Notes: generated by a model from the letters alone, not told the origin. A DNA stretch of 48,854 nucleotides from Salibaculum sp031581025 (GCF_031581025.1 NZ_JAVLCA010000018.1); one strand, 5' to 3'; positions 1-7,963 are shown, counted from the stretch's first letter. Program-made: numbers and translations.

Positions 1-51
1 GTGCCGGGCAGCGGCTCCTTTATATCCCAGGAGCCGGGTTCAGCGTAAGAC
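1..51. mobile_element. foreign sequence replacing the 3' end of comM; possible IS end
   Basis: Homology to ComM stops abruptly just after the Walker B acidic pair (about position 52), and the next 50 bases do not continue the protein. This stretch holds an inverted repeat, GGCTCCT at 13-19 and AGGAGCC at 29-35 with a 9-nt AT-rich loop. An abrupt junction next to an inverted repeat is what an insertion-sequence end looks like, but no transposase is visible because the window stops here. A deletion or a contig-end misjoin would look the same. Confidence 0.35.
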
Positions 52-957
52 AAACTCGTCCATGAAAAGAACGCCATTGTGCGCCACGCTGATCTCGCCC
101 GGTTTCGCCCCGCGCCCGCCGCCCACGATGGCCGCCATCGAGGCCGTGTGGTGGGGCTCGCGGAAGGGGCGCTGGCGTGAAATCCCGCCGTCGTCCAGCA
201 GCCCGGCCAATGAATGGATCATCGAAGTCTCCAGCGCCTCGGCGGCGCTCAGGGGCGGCAGAATGCCCGGCAGGCGCGCGGCCAGCATGGATTTGCCCGA
301 CCCCGGCGCGCCGATCATCAGCATATGGTGGCGCCCGGCGGCGGCGATCTCCAATGCCCGTTTGGCCCGTTCCTGTCCCTTCACGTCCGAAAGGTCGCGC
401 CCGGTCGGTGCGCTCGTGACCTCGCCCGGTGCGGCCGGTGCCAGAGGCGTCTGGCCGGTGTAGTGTCGCGCCGCCTCGCCCAGCGATGTGGCCCCGATCA
501 CCGTCGCGGCGTCGACCCAGGCGGCCTCTGCCCCGCAGGTGGCGGGGCAGAGCAGGCTGCGGCTTTCCTAGGCGGCCGCCATGGCCGCCGGCAGCGCGCC
601 GATCACCGGGACCAGCCCGCCATCCAGTGACAATTCGCCCAGGGCCACCGTCTCGGCCACCTTGTCGTCGGGCAGCACGTCCAGCGCCGCCAGCAGGGCC
701 AGCGCGATGGCCAGGTCGAAATGGCTGCCCTCCTTGGGCAGGTCGGCGGGCGAGAGGTTCACGGTGATGCGCTTGGACGGCAGCGCGATGGACATCGACG
801 ACAGCGCCGAGCGCACCCGGTCGCGGGCCTCGGAGACGGCCTTGTCGGGCAGGCCGACAATGGAAAAGGCCGGTAGACCGGGCGAGACGGCGCATTGCAC
901 CTCGACCATGCGGGCCTCGACCCCCTCGAAGGCGACCGTGTATGCGACAGAAACCAT
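40..957 (-). pseudogene. comM: YifB/ComM family Mg-chelatase-like AAA+ ATPase, disrupted
   Basis: ComM is a hexameric helicase that promotes branch migration when transformed or GTA-delivered single-stranded DNA recombines. The N-terminal part (957 down to 571) is the Lon-protease-like domain with the typical GLPDKAVSEARDRVRSAL stretch. An in-frame TAG at 568-570 then interrupts it. The same frame continues without shift (ESRSLLCPATCGAEAAWV), so this is a single nonsense change. The AAA+ domain follows, with the Walker A motif GAPGSGKS and the start of Walker B (LFMDE). After LFMDE the frame leaves the family and stops at 40. About 200 C-terminal residues of a usual ~500-residue protein are missing. 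With two independent lesions the gene is very probably dead. Confidence 0.85.
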
Positions 958-972
958 TGAGCGACCCCGGTG

Positions 973-1011
973 TTAAGACCGGTTAACGTTAATCACCCCC
1001 GTGGTTAACGT
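973..1011. promoter_or_regulatory. TTAA/GTTAAC cluster upstream of comM
   Basis: GGTTAACGT occurs twice (981-989 and 1003-1011), spaced 22 bp, about two helical turns. Further TTAA tetramers lie at 973-976 and 989-992. TTAAC-type half sites are bound by the alphaproteobacterial cell-cycle/GTA regulator CtrA, and competence genes used for GTA uptake are CtrA-dependent in Rhodobacter. The spacing here is N6 rather than the canonical TTAA-N7-TTAA, so the assignment is tentative. Confidence 0.35.
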
Positions 1012-1170
1012 AGGGTGAATGGCCGACCGAATCGCGGGCCCGCCCGGGGGCCGGCCCTTGCCAACCCTGCGTGACGGCCGGAAATGCGGCGGATCGGGGC
1101 CGCGGCCGGCCTGCGGTCAGGGGGTGGCGCGGGTTTCGTCGCCCCCACCCGCGGAATCTCGCTCAACAGG

Positions 1171-1200
1171 TGATCCGTCCGCGCAGCCTTTGCGTACAAG
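1171..1200 (+). promoter_or_regulatory. RpoE (ECF sigma)-type promoter of rpoH2
   Basis: TGATCC at 1171-1176 is followed by exactly 18 bases and TACAAG at 1195-1200. Known RpoE promoters of Rhodobacter sphaeroides have a TGATCC -35 element and a TAAGA-like -10 element with this spacing, and rpoHII is a direct RpoE target there. The same architecture is found in both directions next to rpoE in this window (35361-35390 and 35423-35452). Transcription would start near 1206, giving a leader of about 36 nt. Confidence 0.75.
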
Positions 1201-1241
1201 TTTCAAGTCTGCACAGGATGGCACACAGACAGGGGGTTCCC

Positions 1242-2120
1242 ATGGCACTCGACACTGCCGACGATCAGAGCATGACGCGCTCGGCCATGAAGGCCGAGTT
1301 GCTGGACGCAGAGACCGAGCTGAAACTGGCCTATGCTTGGCGCGATGAGCGCGACGAAGAGGCCCTGCACCGCCTCATCACCGCCTACATGCGCCTCGCC
1401 ATTTCCATGGCGTCCAAGTTCCGCCGCTACGGCGCGCCGATGAACGACCTGATCCAGGAGGCCTCGCTGGGGCTGATGAAGGCCGCCGACAAGTTCGATC
1501 CGGACCGCGGCGTGCGTTTTTCGACCTACGCGGTTTGGTGGATCAAGGCCAGCATCCAGGACTCCGTGATGCGCAACTGGTCCATGGTGCGCACAGGCTC
1601 AACCAGCAGCCAGAAATCGCTGTTCTTCAACATGCGCCGCATCCAGGCCCGGTTGGAGCGTGAGGCGAGCGCGCGTGGCGAAACGCTTAACCCGCACGAC
1701 CTGCGTCATGCGGTTGCCAAGGAGCTCGGCGTGCCCGTTCACGATGTCGAGATGATGGAGGGGCGGCTGTCCGGCTCGGATTTCTCGCTTAACGCGACCC
1801 AGTCGACCGAGGACGAGGGTCGCGAGTGGATCGAGGCACTGGAAGACGAAAGCGACCAGGCCGCCCAGACCGTCGAGGCTGATCACGACAACGACACCCT
1901 GCGCCAGTGGCTGCTGACCGCGCTGACGGCGCTCAACGACCGCGAACAGTTCATCGTGCGCGAGCGCAAGCTGCGCGACGATCCGCGCACGCTGGAAAGT
2001 CTTGGTGACGAATTGGGCCTCTCCAAGGAGCGTATCCGCCAGCTCGAGTCGGCGGCCTTCGGCAAGATGCGCAAATCGCTCGAAGGGCGGTCGCGGGAGG
2101 TGCTCAACCTGCTCGCATGA
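1242..2120 (+). CDS. rpoH2: RNA polymerase sigma-32 factor, RpoHII type
   Basis: Alternative sigma factor of the RpoH family, 292 residues. Region 2 is clear (LITAYMRLAISMASKFRRYG, then DLIQEASLGLMKAADKFDP and FSTYAVWWIKASIQD). An RpoH-box-like segment (SQKSLFFNMRR) follows. Region 4.2 has the helix-turn-helix SLGDELGLSKERIRQLE near the C-terminus. The sequence reads like the RpoHII paralogue of Rhodobacter, which acts below RpoE in the singlet-oxygen response, rather than the heat-shock RpoHI. I chose the ATG at 1242 because AGGGGG lies 6-8 nt upstream and the N-terminus then matches the family; an in-frame upstream extension exists but overlaps the promoter. The stop overlaps the next gene by 4 nt. 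Confidence 0.93.
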   Translation: MALDTADDQSMTRSAMKAELLDAETELKLAYAWRDERDEEALHRLITAYMRLAISMASKFRRYGAPMNDLIQEASLGLMKAADKFDPDRGVRFSTYAVWWIKASIQDSVMRNWSMVRTGSTSSQKSLFFNMRRIQARLEREASARGETLNPHDLRHAVAKELGVPVHDVEMMEGRLSGSDFSLNATQSTEDEGREWIEALEDESDQAAQTVEADHDNDTLRQWLLTALTALNDREQFIVRERKLRDDPRTLESLGDELGLSKERIRQLESAAFGKMRKSLEGRSREVLNLLA

Positions 2121-2905
2121 GGGGATTGTTTTGCGCCCTGGCCGCCGCGGCCACGCCCGTGGCGGCCGAGCCTGCGCGTGATGCCATCGTGCCGTCCGCG
2201 GCCGTTGTGATTCTGGGAGAGACCCACGACAACCCGCACCACCATGCCCGCCAGGCCGAGATCGTCGCAGCACTCGACCCGGCCGCACTGGTCTTCGAAT
2301 TCCTGACGCCGGGGCAGGCCGAGGGGCATGTCCCGGGTGCCGCCGAGGCTGATCTGGAGGCGGCGCTGGGCTGGGATGCCTCCACCGGGCTGCCGGACTT
2401 CTCGATGTATTATCCGATATTCGCCGCCGCGCCCGACGCCGAGGTTCTGGGCGCGCGGGTACCACGGCCCGAGGCGCGCGAGGCGATGCAGCGGGGCGGG
2501 ATCGAGGTTTTCAGCGGCAGCGCGCCCCTGTTCGGCCTCGACGAGCCGCTTCCGGAGGACGAAATGGCGCAGCGGCTCGCGCTTCAGGCCGAGGCCCATT
2601 GCGATGCCCTGCCCGAAGAGATGCTGCCGCTCATGGTCGAGGTGCAGCGGCTGCGCGACGCTGAGCTGGCCCGCGCCACGCTGGCGGCGCTGGAGGCGGC
2701 GGGACCGCCCGTGGTGGTCATCACCGGCAATGGCCATGCCCGCAAGGACTGGGGCCTGCCGGCTCTGCTGGGGCAGGCCCGGCCCGGGCTGGAAGTCTTC
2801 GCCCTGGGCCAGGCGGAAGGCGAGGGTGCCCTGTCGGGGGACTTTGACCTGGTGGTTTCCTCGCCGCCCGTCGACCGCGAGGACCCCTGCGCCGCCTTCC
2901 GATAG
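2117..2905 (+). CDS. ChaN family lipoprotein-like protein (haem-binding uptake, DUF399)
   Basis: 262 residues. A short hydrophobic N-terminus ending in AVAAEP-type sequence suggests a signal peptide and export to the periplasm. The hallmark ChaN motif LGETHDNPHHH is near residue 33, and the conserved ITGNGHARKDWG motif lies in the C-terminal third. ChaN of Campylobacter binds a pair of haems and is linked to iron uptake; function in Rhodobacteraceae is not established. The start codon lies inside the rpoH2 stop (ATGA), so translation is probably coupled to the stress sigma factor. That hints at haem handling being part of the RpoE response. Confidence 0.8.
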   Translation: MRGLFCALAAAATPVAAEPARDAIVPSAAVVILGETHDNPHHHARQAEIVAALDPAALVFEFLTPGQAEGHVPGAAEADLEAALGWDASTGLPDFSMYYPIFAAAPDAEVLGARVPRPEAREAMQRGGIEVFSGSAPLFGLDEPLPEDEMAQRLALQAEAHCDALPEEMLPLMVEVQRLRDAELARATLAALEAAGPPVVVITGNGHARKDWGLPALLGQARPGLEVFALGQAEGEGALSGDFDLVVSSPPVDREDPCAAFR

Positions 2906-2975
2906 GGGCGCGGGCCGCATTGCCCCGCCCGCGCTTGCGGGCTACGCTTTGGCGGAGTTCATGAAAGGCCGCGCC

Positions 2976-4169
2976 ATGCTGACTGGCAAATCCATCCTGC
3001 TGATCGTCGGGGGCGGGATCGCCGCCTTCAAGGCGCTGGAGCTTGTGCGCCGCCTGCGCGAGCACGGGGCCCGTGTCACCCCCGTCCTGACGGGCGCGGG
3101 GGCGGAATTCGTCACGCCGCTCAGTCTGTCGGCGCTGGCGGGCGAAAAGGTTTATCGCGACCTCTTCGATCTGACGGCCGAGGCCGAGATGGGCCATATC
3201 GAACTGAGCCGCGCCGCCGACCTGGTGGTGGTGGTCCCGGCCACGGCCGACCTCATGGGAAAGATGGCCGCCGGGCTGGCCGATGACCTGGCCTCGACCC
3301 TGCTGCTGGCGACGGACAAGCGGGTGCTGATCGCCCCGGCCATGAATGTCCGCATGTGGGACCATCCCGCGACCCGGCGCAATGCCCAGACCCTGCGTGA
3401 CGACGGTATCCTGTTCGTCGGCCCGACCGAGGGCGACATGGCCTGCGGCGAATTCGGGCCGGGACGCATGGCCGAGCCGCTGGAGATCGTCGCGGCGATC
3501 GAGATGGCGCTGGGCGCGGGGCCGCTGAGAGGGCGGCATGTGCTGGTCACCTCGGGGCCGACGCATGAACCCATTGACCCGGTGCGCTATATCGCCAACC
3601 GATCCTCTGGCGCGCAGGGCGCGGCCATCGCCGCCGCACTGCGGGATCTTGGGGCGCGGGTGACCTTCATCACCGGCCCGGCCACGGTGCCCGCGCCGGC
3701 CGGTGTCGAGGTCGTGCCGGTGGAAACCGCCCGGCAGATGCTGGCGGCGGTCGAGGCCGCGCCCGTGGCCGATGCGGCCGTCTTTGCCGCCGCCGTGGCC
3801 GATTGGCGCGTGACCAGTGAAAACGACCGGAAGATCAAGAAGGATGCCGGCGGGCAGCCCGCGCTGGCCTTCGCCGAAAACCCCGACATCCTTGCCACCG
3901 TCAGCCAGCGCGCAGCGGGGCGACCGGGCCTTGTCGTGGGCTTCGCCGCCGAAACAGAGCACGTCGTCGAGAACGCCGAGGCCAAGCGTGCCCGAAAAGG
4001 CTGCGACTGGCTGCTGGCCAATGATGTGAGCCCGGAGACCGGCATCATGGGCGGCACGGAAAACCGCGTGGTCCTGATCACCGAGGCGGGGGCCGAGGAC
4101 TGGCCGCGCATGAGCAAACATGCGGTTGCCGACCGGCTGGCCCGGCGGATCGCCGAGGCGCTGGGTTGA
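2976..4169 (+). CDS. coaBC: bifunctional phosphopantothenoylcysteine decarboxylase / phosphopantothenate-cysteine ligase
   Basis: Two consecutive steps of coenzyme A synthesis: ligation of cysteine to 4'-phosphopantothenate, then decarboxylation by the flavoprotein domain. The N-terminal CoaC domain shows GGGIAAFKALELVRRLRE, the catalytic-His region MGHIELSRAAD and the PAMNVRMWDHPA motif. The C-terminal CoaB domain begins with VLVTSGPTHEPIDPVRYIANRSSG, with KIKK further on. I chose the ATG at 2976 (397 residues, MLTGK) because an AAAGG lies 8 nt upstream. An ATG five codons earlier (2961) is possible but has poor ribosome-site spacing. The pantothenate genes panB and panC of the same pathway lie about 7 kb away on the other strand. 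Confidence 0.93.
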   Translation: MLTGKSILLIVGGGIAAFKALELVRRLREHGARVTPVLTGAGAEFVTPLSLSALAGEKVYRDLFDLTAEAEMGHIELSRAADLVVVVPATADLMGKMAAGLADDLASTLLLATDKRVLIAPAMNVRMWDHPATRRNAQTLRDDGILFVGPTEGDMACGEFGPGRMAEPLEIVAAIEMALGAGPLRGRHVLVTSGPTHEPIDPVRYIANRSSGAQGAAIAAALRDLGARVTFITGPATVPAPAGVEVVPVETARQMLAAVEAAPVADAAVFAAAVADWRVTSENDRKIKKDAGGQPALAFAENPDILATVSQRAAGRPGLVVGFAAETEHVVENAEAKRARKGCDWLLANDVSPETGIMGGTENRVVLITEAGAEDWPRMSKHAVADRLARRIAEALG

Positions 4170-4180
4170 GACCGGCGGAT

Positions 4181-4206
4181 TTGAGTTTACTTGCCAAGAT
4201 GAAGAT
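4181..4206 (+). repeat. candidate dispersed intergenic motif upstream of dut
   Basis: The bases between coaBC and dut carry GTTTACTTGCCAAGATGAAG. It resembles the ATTTGGGACCCAAAGAAG element at 12521-12538 and a motif I associate with intergenic regions of roseobacters. It is AT-richer than its surroundings. Assignment as a repeat rests on similarity and needs a genome-wide count. Confidence 0.3.
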
Positions 4207-4221
4207 AAAGCGAGGGCGGGC

Positions 4222-4674
4222 ATGGTGATGATCCGGGTCGAATGGGACGCGGGCGCGGATCGGGCGCTGGGCCTGCCGAGCTATGCAAGCGCCGGGGCGG
4301 CGGGGGCCGACCTGCGCGCGAATTTCGAGGATCGCGGGCAGGTCGTGCTGGCCCCCGGCGCGCGTGCGCTGATCCCCACGGGCCTGCGGCTGGCGATCCC
4401 TGAAGGCCACGAGGTTCAGATCCGGCCGCGGTCGGGGCTGGCGCTCAAGCACGGGATCACCCTGCCCAACAGCCCCGGCACCATCGACAGCGACTACCGC
4501 GGACCGCTGGGCGTGATCCTGCAAAATACCGGGGACGCGGATTTCACCGTCACCCATGGGAGCCGCATCGCGCAGATGGTCGTTGCCCCGGTGGCGCAGG
4601 CCGCCTTTGAGGTCGCTGCGCTGGATGACACCGACCGGGGCGCCGGCGGCTTTGGATCGACGGGGGCGACATGA
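4222..4674 (+). CDS. dut: deoxyuridine 5'-triphosphate nucleotidohydrolase (dUTPase)
   Basis: Trimeric dUTPase that hydrolyses dUTP to dUMP and pyrophosphate, preventing uracil incorporation and supplying dUMP for thymidylate. 150 residues, the usual size. Family motifs are present in order: GAAGADLRA, QIRPRSGLALKHG, NSPGTIDSDYRGPLGVIL with the catalytic Asp, SRIAQMVV, and the C-terminal RGAGGFGSTG arm. The ATG at 4222 has a GAGG 6 nt upstream; the ATG two codons later (4228) is an equally credible start. The stop overlaps the next gene by 4 nt. Confidence 0.95.
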   Translation: MVMIRVEWDAGADRALGLPSYASAGAAGADLRANFEDRGQVVLAPGARALIPTGLRLAIPEGHEVQIRPRSGLALKHGITLPNSPGTIDSDYRGPLGVILQNTGDADFTVTHGSRIAQMVVAPVAQAAFEVAALDDTDRGAGGFGSTGAT

Positions 4675-5729
4675 CGGTTGTTCTGGCCATGGTGGCAGCG
4701 CTCTGGGGGATCGGCATCGTGATGAAGGCGCCCTATTCGGCGCGGTTCACCATGATCGGCGTGCTGATCGCCGCGGTCCTTCTGGTGCAGCTGATCCTGC
4801 CGGACGGCCACCCCCTGCGCGAGGCCACAGGCAGCGATCCGCGGGTCTGGGGGCTGCTGATCGGGCTGGGAATCGTTGTCTGGGCCTATACACTGGTCTT
4901 TGGCCGGGTAAAGGCCCGGGCGCGGCGCAGCCAGGCCGAGGCGGCGCCCAAGTCGGGTGGTTTCAACGAGGCCGAGCTGGACCGCTATGCCCGCCATATC
5001 GTGCTGCGAGAGATCGGCGGCCCGGGGCAGAAGGCCCTGAACGAGGCGCGCGTTCTGGTGATCGGGGCCGGGGGCCTCGGGGCGCCCGTCCTGCAATACC
5101 TGGCCGCGGCCGGGGTGGGCACCATCGGCGTGATCGATGACGATCTGGTCGACAACTCCAACCTGCAGCGGCAGGTGATCCACACCGACGCCCGCATCGG
5201 CATGCCCAAGGTGCATTCGGCGGCCGAGGCCATGGCGGCGCTCAATCCCTTCGTGACGGTGCGCCCCTACCAGCGCCGCCTGACGGCACAGATCGCGGAC
5301 GGGCTTTTCGACGATTATGACCTTGTGCTCGACGGGTCGGACAATTTCGACACGCGCTATCTGGTCAACCGCATCTGCGCACAGAAGGGTATCCCGCTGA
5401 TCGCCGGCGCCCTGACCCAATGGGAGGGGCAGATCAGCCTTTACGACCCGGCAAATGGCGCGCCCTGCTATGAATGCATCTTCCCCGAGCGTCCGGCGCC
5501 CGGCCTCGTGCCCAGTTGCGCCGAGGCCGGGGTGCTGGGGCCGCTGCCAGGGGTCATCGGCGCGATGATGGCGGTGGAGGCGATCAAGGCGATCACGGAT
5601 GCCGGAGAGGGGCTGCGCGGGCGGCTGATGATTCATGATGCGCTCTATGCCGAGACCCGCGTGATGGCGACGAAACCGCGTGCCGAATGCCCCGTATGCG
5701 GCGCACCCGGCGAAGGAGAGACGACATGA
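4671..5729 (+). CDS. moeB: MoeB/ThiF/HesA family adenylyltransferase with N-terminal membrane segments
   Basis: 352 residues. The C-terminal ~260 residues form an E1-like adenylating enzyme with the ATP loop GAGGLGAPV, the VDNSNLQRQV motif, LDGSDNFDTRYLVN, CAEAGVLGPLPG, and two CxxC zinc pairs (CYEC and CPVC). Such enzymes adenylate the C-terminal glycine of MoaD- or ThiS-like sulfur carriers for molybdopterin or thiamine synthesis. The first ~80 residues contain three hydrophobic stretches (about 3-20, 27-45, 59-77), so the enzyme is predicted to be membrane-anchored. E. coli MoeB has no such extension. It overlaps dut and the downstream peptidase by 4 nt each. No carrier protein lies nearby, so the choice between MoeB and ThiF roles is not fixed. 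Confidence 0.82.
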   Translation: MTVVLAMVAALWGIGIVMKAPYSARFTMIGVLIAAVLLVQLILPDGHPLREATGSDPRVWGLLIGLGIVVWAYTLVFGRVKARARRSQAEAAPKSGGFNEAELDRYARHIVLREIGGPGQKALNEARVLVIGAGGLGAPVLQYLAAAGVGTIGVIDDDLVDNSNLQRQVIHTDARIGMPKVHSAAEAMAALNPFVTVRPYQRRLTAQIADGLFDDYDLVLDGSDNFDTRYLVNRICAQKGIPLIAGALTQWEGQISLYDPANGAPCYECIFPERPAPGLVPSCAEAGVLGPLPGVIGAMMAVEAIKAITDAGEGLRGRLMIHDALYAETRVMATKPRAECPVCGAPGEGETT

Positions 5730-7744
5730 CCAACCCCCTGCTTGCCGACTGGGACACGCCCTTCGGCCTGCCACCCTACGATCGGATCACCGATACCGAT
5801 TATGCCCCGGCAGTCGAGGCGGCGCTGGACGCCGCGCGCGCCAATATTGCCGAGATCGCGGAGACCCCCGACCCGCCGACCTTTGCCAACACGATCCAGG
5901 CGCTGGAACTGGCCGACGAGGGCCTGGCCCGCGTCCTGGGCGCCTTTTACGCGCAGGCCGGGGCCGACAGTAATGACGCGCGCGAGGCGCTGATGCGCGA
6001 CTTTTCCCCGAAACTGGCGGCTTATGGCTCCGAGATCACGTCGAATGCGGCGCTCTTCGCCCGGATCGAGGCACTTTGGCAGGACCGCGATGCGCTGGAG
6101 CTGACCGGGGAACAGGCCCGCGTGCTGATGCTGACCCGGCGCGGGTTCCTGCGGGCCGGGGCGCAGTTGCGGGGCGCCGAGGCGGACCGGCTCAAGGACA
6201 TCAAGCAGCGGCTGGCCGAGCTGGGCACGCGCTTCACGCAGAACCTGCTGGCCGATGAGCGGGACTGGTGCATGGACCTGTCAGAGACGGACCTGCAGGC
6301 CCTGCCCGGCTTCGTGCAGGACGCCGCCCGCGCGGCGGGGGCCGAACGCGACCGCGGGCCGGTGGTGACCACGTCGCGCTCGCTGATCGTGCCCTTTCTG
6401 CAATTCTGCCCCGACCGGGCCCTGCGGCAGCGGGCCTACGAGGCATGGACATCGCGTGGGGCCATGGGCGGCGAGACGGACAACCGCGCCATCGCCGCCG
6501 AGGTGCTGAAATTGCGCGAAGACCGCGCCGCCCTGCTGGGGTATGACACCTTTGCCGCCTACAAGCTGGAAACCGAGATGGCGGGCACGCCCGGCGCGGT
6601 GCGCGACCTGCTGATGCAGGTCTGGACCCCGGCCAGGCGCGCAGCCGAAGCGGACGCTCAGGTTCTGACGGAGATGCTGCAGGCCGACGGGATCGCGGGG
6701 CCGCTGCAGCCCTGGGACTGGCACTATTACAGCGAACGCCGCCGCGCCGCCGAGCACGACCTTAACGAGGAAGAGATCAAGCCTTACCTGCAGCTTGACC
6801 GGATGATCGCGGCGGCGTTTGATTGCGCGAACCGCCTGTTCGGGCTGGACTTCAGGGAAATCGACGCGCCGCTCTATCACCCCGACGCCCGCGCCTGGGA
6901 GGTCACGCGCGACGGGCGGCATATGGCCGTTTTCATCGGCGACTATTTCGCGCGCGGGTCAAAACGCTCGGGCGCCTGGTGCAGCGCGATCCGGAGCCAG
7001 CAGAAGCTGGCCGGTGAGATTTGCCCCCATGTCGTCAACGTGTGCAATTTCGCCAAACCGTCCGAGGGTCAGCCCGCCGTGCTGTCCTACGACGACGCGC
7101 GCACCCTGTTTCATGAATTCGGTCATGCCCTGCACCAGATCCTGTCGGACGTGACCCATGCCTCGATCAGCGGCACCTCGGTGGCGCGCGACTTCGTGGA
7201 GCTTCCCAGCCAGCTTTACGAACACTGGCTGGAGGTGCCCGAGGTGCTGGAAACCTTTGCCAGCCATGCCGAGACGGGCGATCCGATGCCGCGCGATCTG
7301 CGGGACCGGCTGCTGGCGGCCACCACCCATGATGCCGGGTTCCAGACGGTCGAATACCTCGCCTCGGCCCTTGTTGACCTGGCCTTTCACGATGGCCCGG
7401 CGCCGGCGGACCCGATGCAGAAACAGGCCGAGGTGCTGGAACAGATCGGCATGCCGCCCGCGATCCGGATGCGCCACGCCACGCCGCATTTCGCCCATGT
7501 CTTTGCCGGCGACGGTTATTCCAGCGGCTACTACAGCTACATGTGGTCCGAGGTCATGGACGCCGATGCCTTCGAGGCCTTCCAGCAGGCCGGCGGCCCC
7601 TTTGACCCGGCGATGGCCAGGGCGCTGGAGGCGCATGTCCTGTCGCAAGGCGGGTCCGAGGACGCGGCCACGCTCTATACCCGGTTTCGCGGCGGGCTGC
7701 CCGATGCGGCGGCGCTGCTACGGGGCCGGGGGCTGGCCGCGTAG
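5726..7744 (+). CDS. dcp: M3 family zinc metallopeptidase (peptidyl-dipeptidase Dcp / oligopeptidase A type)
   Basis: 672-residue cytoplasmic peptidase of the thimet oligopeptidase family, which trims short peptides. The zinc site is intact: HEFGH at residues 463-467 and the downstream glutamate in FVELPSQLYEHW (E492). The C-terminal substrate-gating region with GDGYSSGYYSYMWSEV, typical of M3A enzymes, is also present. The start at 5726 lies in the moeB-like stop (ATGA) with GAAGGAGAG just upstream; a longer frame opening at 5687 has no ribosome site. Dcp and PrlC are hard to separate by motif; the sequence looks more Dcp-like. Confidence 0.9.
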   Translation: MTNPLLADWDTPFGLPPYDRITDTDYAPAVEAALDAARANIAEIAETPDPPTFANTIQALELADEGLARVLGAFYAQAGADSNDAREALMRDFSPKLAAYGSEITSNAALFARIEALWQDRDALELTGEQARVLMLTRRGFLRAGAQLRGAEADRLKDIKQRLAELGTRFTQNLLADERDWCMDLSETDLQALPGFVQDAARAAGAERDRGPVVTTSRSLIVPFLQFCPDRALRQRAYEAWTSRGAMGGETDNRAIAAEVLKLREDRAALLGYDTFAAYKLETEMAGTPGAVRDLLMQVWTPARRAAEADAQVLTEMLQADGIAGPLQPWDWHYYSERRRAAEHDLNEEEIKPYLQLDRMIAAAFDCANRLFGLDFREIDAPLYHPDARAWEVTRDGRHMAVFIGDYFARGSKRSGAWCSAIRSQQKLAGEICPHVVNVCNFAKPSEGQPAVLSYDDARTLFHEFGHALHQILSDVTHASISGTSVARDFVELPSQLYEHWLEVPEVLETFASHAETGDPMPRDLRDRLLAATTHDAGFQTVEYLASALVDLAFHDGPAPADPMQKQAEVLEQIGMPPAIRMRHATPHFAHVFAGDGYSSGYYSYMWSEVMDADAFEAFQQAGGPFDPAMARALEAHVLSQGGSEDAATLYTRFRGGLPDAAALLRGRGLAA

Positions 7745-7963
7745 GGCCTCGGCCAGTTTCTCGATTTCGCGCAGCTCCTCGGCCACGGCGCCTGCGAAGG
7801 CCAATCCGGCATCGGGCACCGCGCCGGGGTCTTCCGCGCCCAGTTCCAGGTGATTGCGGTCGGCCAGGTAGCTGTCGACGCCCCGGTCCCCCAGTGCGGC
7901 AACGATCCGGGCGAGCAACTTGCGCTGGGCGATGAGGCGGGCTTCGAGTATCTCGGGGGTCAC
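7718..7963 (-). CDS. small protein of unknown function, coupled to the cation transporter
   Basis: 81-residue protein, not recognised. It starts at a GTG whose bases overlap the TGA of the upstream cation diffusion facilitator, with AAGAGGAGA a few bases before. Coupled translation is therefore likely. The sequence is mostly charged helix: an N-terminal stretch rich in Leu/Arg/Ala, a central acidic loop, and a C-terminal EELREIEKLAEAL helix. No signal peptide or membrane segment is visible. Its 3' end overlaps the convergent M3 peptidase gene by 27 nt. It could be a regulator or accessory of the transporter, but that is inference from position only. Confidence 0.6.
   Translation of the reverse strand: MTPEILEARLIAQRKLLARIVAALGDRGVDSYLADRNHLELGAEDPGAVPDAGLAFAGAVAEELREIEKLAEALRGQPPAP

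Noticed and set aside
568..570. Read-through or recoding of the TAG in comM
   Set aside because: No pyrrolysine or suppressor context is seen, and the gene is truncated downstream anyway; decay is simpler.
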